A DNA stretch of 5,092 nucleotides, taken from NCBI GenBank assembly GCA_937988865.1, contig CALKHV010000082.1:1-5092 (forward strand). The letters are read 5' to 3'. The notes under the pieces are model-generated. The model searched no databases. It worked only from the letters and a program-made list of their open reading frames with translations, and had not been told where the DNA came from. This DNA comes from an uncultured Propionibacteriaceae bacterium. GTDB taxonomy: Bacteria; Actinomycetota; Actinomycetes; Propionibacteriales; Propionibacteriaceae. A program made the translations under genes and the position numbers. This document shows positions 1 to 5,092 of this stretch, piece after piece; the first letter of the stretch is position 1; the number at the start of each line of letters is the position of its first letter.

Positions 1-24
1 GGTTCCGACTGCCAGACTGGACGC

Positions 25-1146
25 ATGCTCTACGCCACCCACGCCGTCGTCGATCTGGCAGCGATCCGCGAGAACCTCGCCGGGGTGCGCGATCGGGTAG
101 GGGACCGGGCGATCCTCGCGGCCGTCAAGGCGGACGCCTACGGCCACGGCGCCGTCGAGGTCTCGCGAATGATCGAGAGCACCGGGGCGGCCGACTGGCT
201 CGGGGTCGCGACGGTCCCCGAGGGGATCGAACTGAGGGAAGCAGGCATTACGCTCCCGATCCTCAAGCTCTCCCACGCGTTCCCCGAGGAGGTCGAAGCC
301 GCGTTGCGTGCCGACCTCACCCTCACCGTCGTGGACGCCGACACCATCGACCAGGTGGCGGAGGTGGCGTCCAGACTGGGGATCACCGCCCCTGTTCACC
401 TGAAGCTCGACACGGGCATGCGACGGATCGGGAGCGATACGTCCGAGGCGGTGGGGCTCGCCGGACGCATCGTCGAGTCGGGCAACCTCCTCCTCGAGGG
501 CATCTTCACCCACCTGCCGATCAGCGACACCCCTGAGGGGGACGAGTTCACGCGGGACGAGTTGGCGCGCTTCCTGGACGCGGCGCGAGAGGTGGGCGAG
601 GCGGTTGGCTCGGTGCGCTGGGTGCACGCGTCCAATTCGGGGGGCATCCTCGCGCACAGCCTCGAGGGGCTGACGATGGTGCGTCCGGGGATCATGGTCT
701 ACGGCTACTACCCCGACCCGGCCACGCCTCGCACGATTCAGCTCCGACAAGCCATGACGCTGATGTCTCGCGTCACTTTCCTGAAACGCGTACCGGCGGG
801 CGACACGGTCGGTTACGGACGCACCTGGACCGCGCCGGTCGACACCTGGATCGCGACGGTGCCGGTCGGATACGCCGACGGGTACTCCCGCCTCAATTCC
901 AACCGCGGACGCATGCTCATCGGCGGACGCCCCTACCCCGTCGTGGGGCGTGTCTGCATGGACCAGTCGATGCTCGACCTGGGGCCGACCGATCCTTACG
1001 TGGCGGTCGGGGATGACGTGGTGTGGCTCGGTTGTCAGGGCGACGAGTGCATCACCACGGACGAACTGGCTGACCTGATGGGCACCATCACCTACGAGGT
1101 GACGTGCCTGGTGCCTCCCCGAGTTCGACGTTTCTACACCGGCTGA
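25..1146 (+). CDS. alr: Alanine racemase (PLP-dependent), complete
   Basis: This 373-residue protein should interconvert L- and D-alanine in the cytoplasm and so supply D-alanine for peptidoglycan. It has the full fold-type III racemase layout. AVKADAYGHG near the N-terminus holds the PLP lysine K35 and Y39. FTH (H163), SNSGG (S203) and VRPGIMVYG (R220, expected to contact the pyridine nitrogen) follow in the barrel. TVGYGRTW supplies the second catalytic base Y264 from the C-terminal beta domain, and CMDQ (311-314) and Y357 complete the site. Length is normal for the family. One local oddity is GMRRIG at 131-136, where many family members have GMGRLG. ATG at 25 is the first start in frame and puts K35 about where expected, but the frame stays open to the window edge and only a weak GGA precedes the ATG, so a slightly earlier start outside the window is possible. 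The gene converges on the EcsC-family gene 19 bases downstream. Confidence 0.95.
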   Translation: MLYATHAVVDLAAIRENLAGVRDRVGDRAILAAVKADAYGHGAVEVSRMIESTGAADWLGVATVPEGIELREAGITLPILKLSHAFPEEVEAALRADLTLTVVDADTIDQVAEVASRLGITAPVHLKLDTGMRRIGSDTSEAVGLAGRIVESGNLLLEGIFTHLPISDTPEGDEFTRDELARFLDAAREVGEAVGSVRWVHASNSGGILAHSLEGLTMVRPGIMVYGYYPDPATPRTIQLRQAMTLMSRVTFLKRVPAGDTVGYGRTWTAPVDTWIATVPVGYADGYSRLNSNRGRMLIGGRPYPVVGRVCMDQSMLDLGPTDPYVAVGDDVVWLGCQGDECITTDELADLMGTITYEVTCLVPPRVRRFYTG

Positions 1147-1151
1147 GGCGT

Positions 1152-1184
1152 GGCCGACGCAGGGATCAGGCCTGGGGTTCGGCC
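1152..1184. terminator. Possible bidirectional hairpin between converging genes
   Basis: GGCCGA (1152-1157) is matched by TCGGCC (1179-1184). Inside these arms CAGG (1160-1163) can pair with CCTG (1171-1174) around a 7-base loop, giving a two-part stem with an asymmetric internal loop. It sits exactly where alr and the EcsC gene converge and overlaps the last codons of the latter. There is no T-run on either side, so it is not a classic intrinsic terminator. Its position is what suggests a role in ending or stabilising both transcripts. Folding energy was not computed. Confidence 0.35.
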
Positions 1185-1864
1185 GTCCCCCGGACGCGAC
1201 GGTCGACGAACTCTGCCTGGGCATAGCGGGCGACGGAATAGGTTGACCAGGCGTCCGTCGCGAGACCGACGCCGCCACCGATCACCGAGATCTTCTTGGA
1301 CGCCATCACCCCGATCCGCTTGCCGCCGACGTGACCCATCAGGTTGGTGACGACGCGCTCCGCGATCTGGGCGTTGAGCGCCGGGTCGTACACCGGCGCG
1401 GTCGCGATGACCAAGGGAGAGAAGGGCAGTTCCTTCTTGGCGATCAGGTCTTCGGCGTGGTTCTGGCCGAGCATGCACATCAGGATCGCGGTGCGGACGC
1501 GGGAGTCGTCGATGTCGTAGCCACGCAGGTGCGCGATGGCTGCGACCATCCGGCTCTGGATGATCGCGACACCCGACACGTTGGCCGGGATCGCGACCGG
1601 AAGTGCGGGCAGACCACCCAGGTTCGTGACGAAGCCCTGCGCGCCGGCCATGACGACGTGCTGGCGGATGACCGACTCGGCCGCGGAGTCGGCGTTGCCC
1701 GTCCTCCCCATGGCCGTCGCGGCGGCTGCGCGCGCGCCGGGAAGGCGCTGGAAGCCGTCAATGGCGAAGTCGAGCAGCCGGCGCAGTCCGCCCGCGGCCA
1801 TGCCTGGCGCGACTTTGGGGGCGACCCCGATCACGGCGCGGCTGAAATCCTTGGCACTGGGCAT
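1166..1864 (-). CDS. EcsC family protein
   Basis: I recognise this 232-residue protein as EcsC-family from its central block: IRQHV (66-70), GFVTNLGGLPALP (77-89), IPANV (92-96), then SRMVAAIAHLRGYD (104-117) and VRTAILMCMLG (123-133). The C-terminal part also fits, with a glycine-rich IGGGVGLATDAWSTY (195-209) followed by VARYAQAEF. The family is named after EcsC of the Bacillus subtilis ecs locus, but its biochemical function is not established. The alanine/glycine-rich hydrophobic stretches around 85-112 and 195-205 suggest membrane association, but there is no clear signal peptide or long transmembrane helix. In this window it stands alone, with no ABC transporter genes beside it. The start is set by an AGGAGGA motif just upstream of ATG. 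It is transcribed divergently from gltA and converges with alr. Confidence 0.9.
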   Translation of the reverse strand: MPSAKDFSRAVIGVAPKVAPGMAAGGLRRLLDFAIDGFQRLPGARAAAATAMGRTGNADSAAESVIRQHVVMAGAQGFVTNLGGLPALPVAIPANVSGVAIIQSRMVAAIAHLRGYDIDDSRVRTAILMCMLGQNHAEDLIAKKELPFSPLVIATAPVYDPALNAQIAERVVTNLMGHVGGKRIGVMASKKISVIGGGVGLATDAWSTYSVARYAQAEFVDRRVRGTAEPQA

Positions 1865-1867
1865 GCG

Positions 1868-1874
1868 TCCTCCT
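1868..1874 (-). promoter_or_regulatory. Ribosome binding site of the EcsC gene
   Basis: Read on the minus strand this is AGGAGGA, a near-perfect anti-16S match, separated by three bases (CGC) from the ATG at 1864. It is the strongest Shine-Dalgarno in the window and fixes the start of the EcsC-family gene. The spacing is slightly short. Confidence 0.8.
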
Positions 1875-1889
1875 GTGGTTGCGTTCTCA

Positions 1890-1895
1890 AGGTTA
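1890..1895 (-). promoter_or_regulatory. Candidate -10 element of the EcsC gene
   Basis: Minus-strand TAACCT fits the actinobacterial sigma-A -10 pattern TANNNT and would place the transcript start around 1883, leaving a leader of about 20 bases that contains the AGGAGGA ribosome site. No good -35 hexamer is seen 16-18 bases upstream, so this rests on the -10 match and its position only. Confidence 0.35.
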
Positions 1896-1985
1896 CGTGG
1901 ACGCGCACAGGAACGACGTCGGGACGACCCGGAGGCGTCCCTGAATCACCCCCCGCCCTCGCCGGTTTCCTTGCCCGCGCAGTCG

Positions 1986-2018
1986 AACGGCCCGCGGGAG
2001 GCCGTTTTGAGGGCCGTT
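1986..2018. repeat. Nested inverted repeats with two alternative pairings
   Basis: AACGGCC (1986-1992) is perfectly inverted as GGCCGTT (2000-2006) across a 7-base spacer, and the right arm continues into TTTT (2005-2008). A second right arm GGGCCGTT (2011-2018) pairs perfectly with AACGGCCC (1986-1993). The two pairings use the same left arm and exclude each other. CCCGCGGG (1991-1998) is also a perfect palindrome. The layout could be a pair of protein-binding half-sites or an alternative-fold RNA leader. It lies about 160 bases before the gltA start and about 120 bases before the EcsC gene start. Confidence 0.55.
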
Positions 2019-2023
2019 ACACG

Positions 2024-2067
2024 GTGGACGCAAGGAAACCCGCCCCCGGCTGGAGCCCCGCGTCCAC
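2024..2067. repeat. Inverted repeat GTGGACGC / GCGTCCAC
   Basis: GTGGACGC at 2024-2031 is perfectly inverted at 2060-2067, with 28 bases between the arms. The same octamer occurs in direct orientation at 1897-1904, both direct copies preceded closely by TTAC. The octamer also turns up in coding sequence of this window (for example 331-338, 3777-3784, and inverted at 3889-3896 and 3994-4001), partly because it encodes Val-Asp-Ala, so its meaning here is uncertain. Confidence 0.4.
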
Positions 2068-2167
2068 ACCTCGATGTGACGAATCCCTCACCCCCCAACA
2101 CGTGGACACCCCCCGTTCGCCCTCGTCGAGACGTGATCATGGGCGGTAACCCAGCGATCCCCCTTGT

Positions 2168-2172
2168 GGAGG
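2168..2172 (+). promoter_or_regulatory. Ribosome binding site of gltA
   Basis: GGAGG followed by the five bases AAAAC and then ATG at 2178 is a well-spaced Shine-Dalgarno. It decides the gltA start: the reading frame is open far upstream, back past 1600, but that part lies over the EcsC gene and intergenic DNA and has no family similarity. Confidence 0.85.
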
Positions 2173-2177
2173 AAAAC

Positions 2178-3464
<1,287 letters not shown>

Positions 3465-3466
3465 TC

Positions 3467-3480
3467 GGGGACGCGTTCCC
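3467..3480. terminator. Weak hairpin after gltA
   Basis: GGGGACGCGTTCCC is a near-palindrome three bases past the gltA stop. As RNA it gives a 5-bp stem (one G-U pair) with a CGCG loop. There is no T-run after it, so it may slow or stabilise transcripts rather than terminate, and read-through into aat is possible. Confidence 0.25.
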
Positions 3481-3527
3481 GGCGCACGACCCTCGTCTTT
3501 GTCACGGGCGGCTGCGAGACTGACGCT

Positions 3528-4226
3528 GTGCTGCTGCAGATCTTCGGTCCCGAGGCGACCTGGCCCGACCAGGACCTGGTTGCCTTCTCGACGGAGTTCA
3601 CCGCCGACCTGGCCTTCGCGGGCTACTGCGCCGGCGTCTTTCCGATGCCCCTGCACGATGGCGGTTTCGACGGCCAGATGGGCTGGTGGTCACCCGTGCG
3701 CCGGGGCGTCCTGCCGCTCGACGAGCTCAGGGTGACCAGGAGTCTGGAACGATCGGCCCGCCGTTACGAGACGACGGTGGACGCTGCCTTCAGCGAGGTG
3801 CTCGACCGCTGCAGCGATCCGACCCGCGAGTCGGGCTGGATCGATGACGACGTGAAGCGCGTCTACACAGAGCTGTTCGAGTTGGGTTGCGTCCACTCGG
3901 TCGAGACGTGGGACGCCACCGGACGCCTCGTCGGCGGCCTCTACGGCGTCGCCATCGGCGGGCTGTTCGCGGGCGAATCGATGTTCCACGACCGCGTCCA
4001 CGGGCGGGACGCGTCCAAGGTTGCCCTCGTCAGGCTGGTCGACATCCTGCGCAGCAGTGGGCCCGACCGCCTTCTCGACGTCCAGTGGCGAACCGACCAC
4101 CTGGCCAGTCTCGGCGTCCGTGAGATCACCCGGCGTGCCTACCTGCGCACGCTCGAACGGGTCCTGGACGCACCACCCACCCACTGGCCGACAGTGGCCA
4201 CGTCCCTGCGAGGTGTCGATGCCTGA
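3528..4226 (+). CDS. aat: Leucyl/phenylalanyl-tRNA--protein transferase
   Basis: This 232-residue enzyme moves Leu or Phe from charged tRNA to proteins with an N-terminal Lys or Arg, marking them for ClpS/Clp-dependent degradation (bacterial N-degron pathway). Family blocks appear in order: AGYCAGVFPM (31-40), the WWSP motif (53-56), RSLERSARR (71-79), GWIDDDV (103-109), HSVETW (123-128), GGLYGVAIGGLFAGESMF (136-153), ASKVALVRLV (162-171), and LLDVQWRTDHLASLG (182-196). D184 and Q186 match the catalytic D-x-Q pair known from the E. coli enzyme (D186/Q188). Length is normal. The start is GTG: it places the N-terminus correctly and no ATG, GTG or TTG lies in frame between it and the gltA stop, but no clear Shine-Dalgarno precedes it. 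This may mean coupling to gltA, a leaderless transcript, or simply weak initiation. Its last 8 bases overlap the downstream glycosylase gene. Confidence 0.95.
   Translation: MLLQIFGPEATWPDQDLVAFSTEFTADLAFAGYCAGVFPMPLHDGGFDGQMGWWSPVRRGVLPLDELRVTRSLERSARRYETTVDAAFSEVLDRCSDPTRESGWIDDDVKRVYTELFELGCVHSVETWDATGRLVGGLYGVAIGGLFAGESMFHDRVHGRDASKVALVRLVDILRSSGPDRLLDVQWRTDHLASLGVREITRRAYLRTLERVLDAPPTHWPTVATSLRGVDA
4210..4213 (+). promoter_or_regulatory. Ribosome binding site of the glycosylase, inside aat
   Basis: GAGG lies five bases before the ATG at 4219 and within the final aat codons. Together with the 8-base overlap (ATGCCTGA) it supports the 4219 start and translational coupling to aat. Confidence 0.6.
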
Positions 4227-5082
4227 ACTGCCCGAGGTCGAGGCCCTCCGCGGCTTCCTGGCCGCGAAGTGTCTGGGACGCACGGTGTCGCGCGTCCAGT
4301 TGGCGTCCCTCGCGACGCTCAAGACGTTCAACCCGCCGCTGGAGGCCCTGTTGGGTCTGGAGATCGATTCGGTCGACCGGCACGGCAAGTTCATCGACAT
4401 CGGTGCGCAGGGGGTGCACCTGGTGTTCCACCTTGCCAGGGCGGGGTGGCTGGTCTGGAAGGACGCGCTGCCCGACACCTTGGTGCGTCCGGGACGCGGG
4501 CCGCTCAGCCTGCGCGTCGGTCTCGATGACGGTTCGGGTTTCGACCTGACCGAGGCGGGGACGCGACGCAAGCTCGCGGTCTACGTGGTGAATAACCCTG
4601 CGGACGTCGGTGGGGTGGCGACGCTCGGCCCCGACCCGTTGTCGCCGGCCTTCACGCGGGACGCGTTCGCCGCGATCCTGACGTCCGCCGGGCGCTCGCA
4701 GATCAAGGGGATCCTGCGTGACCAGCGGACGATCGCAGGCATCGGCAACGCCTATTCCGACGAGATCCTGCATGCCGCGAAGTTGAGCCCCTTCAAGCCG
4801 GCGAGCGGGTTGAGCGAGGCCGAGGTCGACACGTTGTATTCGGCGCTGACAACGGAACTCACCGAGGCGATCGTGCGGGCGTCCGGGTTGGCTGCCAAGG
4901 ATCTCAAGGACAACAAGCGGGGCTCGATGCGTGTCCACGGGCGGACCGGTCAGCCATGCCCGGTCTGCGGTGACACCGTCGCAGAAGTCTCGTTCGCGGA
5001 GTCGTCGCTGCAGTACTGCCCGACCTGCCAGACGGGCGGGAAACCCCTGGCCGATCGACGGATGTCGCGCCTGCTGAAGTAG
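4219..5082 (+). CDS. Fpg/Nei-family DNA glycosylase/AP lyase, divergent subgroup
   Basis: This 287-residue protein belongs to the Fpg(MutM)/Nei base-excision repair family, which removes oxidised bases and cleaves the abasic strand. It opens with MPELPEVE: after Met removal Pro is the Schiff-base nucleophile and E3 the adjacent catalytic acid. K57 in RHGKF matches the conserved family lysine. The H2TH region carries K163 and N177 in IAGIGNAYSDE. A C-terminal zinc finger has C247, C250, C267 and C270. Several Fpg-specific residues differ: the HLGMSG motif reads HLARAG (R74 for the void-filling Met), the RRF segment reads RRK (116-118), and the zinc-finger arginine five residues before the third cysteine is serine (S262). 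The tail continues past the last Cys as TGGKPLADRRMSRLLK, longer than in classical Fpg. These changes suggest a separate subgroup, so mutM is not assigned and the damage substrate is unknown. The start codon overlaps the aat stop region. Confidence 0.92.
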   Translation: MPELPEVEALRGFLAAKCLGRTVSRVQLASLATLKTFNPPLEALLGLEIDSVDRHGKFIDIGAQGVHLVFHLARAGWLVWKDALPDTLVRPGRGPLSLRVGLDDGSGFDLTEAGTRRKLAVYVVNNPADVGGVATLGPDPLSPAFTRDAFAAILTSAGRSQIKGILRDQRTIAGIGNAYSDEILHAAKLSPFKPASGLSEAEVDTLYSALTTELTEAIVRASGLAAKDLKDNKRGSMRVHGRTGQPCPVCGDTVAEVSFAESSLQYCPTCQTGGKPLADRRMSRLLK

Positions 5083-5092
5083 GCGGGCGCAC

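Larger units (their letters stand above)
1865..2177. promoter_or_regulatory. Divergent intergenic region, EcsC gene / gltA
   Basis: This 313-base stretch has no credible gene and must hold the promoters for both divergent genes. Visible elements are the EcsC-gene ribosome site and -10 candidate at the left, a nested inverted-repeat cluster at 1986-2018, copies of GTGGACGC at 1897-1904 and 2024-2031 with an inverted copy at 2060-2067 and a variant GTGGACAC at 2102-2109, and the gltA ribosome site at the right. No convincing gltA promoter was found; GATCAT at 2135-2140 is the best but weak -10 candidate. The overall structure suggests regulation, but no regulator can be named from sequence alone. 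Confidence 0.6.

Noticed and set aside
1..24. Start of the window (GGTTCCGACTG...) as the 3' end of a tRNA gene
   Set aside because: No T-loop consensus (GGTTCRA) with a matching stem and no CCA-type end; there is too little sequence to call anything.
2075..2092. CRP/GlxR-like site: TGTGA followed by TCACC upstream of gltA
   Set aside because: The half-sites are 8 bases apart rather than the 6 of TGTGA-N6-TCACA, and the right half is imperfect.
1331..2149. Plus-strand open frame over the EcsC gene and intergenic region
   Set aside because: Antisense shadow of the EcsC gene; the translation is rich in Gly/Arg/Asp/Val and unrecognisable.
1536..2177. N-terminal extension of the citrate synthase frame upstream of 2178
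   Set aside because: It overlaps the EcsC gene and the repeat-rich intergenic DNA, has no family similarity, and GGAGG-AAAAC-ATG at 2168-2180 gives a clear start with normal protein length.
3499..3527. TTGTCA as a -35 element for an aat promoter
   Set aside because: The hexamer at a 17-base spacing is GACGCT, which would put the transcript start inside aat. No acceptable -10 was found that fits the GTG start.
4021..4218. N-terminal extension of the glycosylase frame into aat
   Set aside because: The family needs Pro directly after the initiator Met (MPELPEVE), which fixes the start at 4219.
4126..4938. Open frame antisense to the glycosylase and the end of aat
   Set aside because: Arg/Gln-rich shadow of well-supported plus-strand genes, without family features.

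Overview
The window is GC-rich and densely coded, with five complete chromosomal housekeeping-type genes and no mobile element, CRISPR array, RNA gene or phage signature that I can see. High GC with GC-rich third codon positions, an EcsC-family protein of the kind common in actinobacteria, and a Fpg/Nei-family glycosylase whose C-terminal tail looks like one I recall from actinobacteria all point to an Actinomycetota chromosome. A more precise placement (for example Propionibacteriales) would be a guess.

Layout. Positions 25-1146 (+) encode alanine racemase (alr), which makes D-alanine for peptidoglycan. It converges on an EcsC-family protein at 1166-1864 (-), with only 19 bases between the stop codons and a hairpin-capable inverted repeat across the junction. 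A 313-base divergent intergenic region (1865-2177) follows. It carries a plausible promoter and ribosome binding site for the EcsC gene, a strong ribosome binding site for the next gene, and a cluster of inverted and direct repeats. Citrate synthase (gltA, 2178-3464, +) is followed after 63 bases by leucyl/phenylalanyl-tRNA--protein transferase (aat, 3528-4226, +). The aat gene overlaps by 8 bases a divergent Fpg/Nei-family DNA glycosylase (4219-5082, +).

How the genes fit together. The genes do not form one pathway: they cover cell-wall precursor synthesis, TCA-cycle entry, N-degron protein turnover and base-excision repair. The only firm operon-like link is aat-glycosylase, where the start codon lies inside the end of aat, so the two are probably translationally coupled. 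gltA may be read through into aat, but a weak hairpin and the lack of a clear Shine-Dalgarno before the aat GTG leave this open.

There is no clear new defence or mobile system here. The points most worth a second look are (1) the glycosylase, which keeps the catalytic N-terminus, the H2TH region and four zinc cysteines but has replaced several residues that Fpg uses to fill the lesion void and to contact DNA from the zinc finger, and (2) the gltA/EcsC intergenic region, where one 5' arm can pair perfectly with either of two downstream arms.
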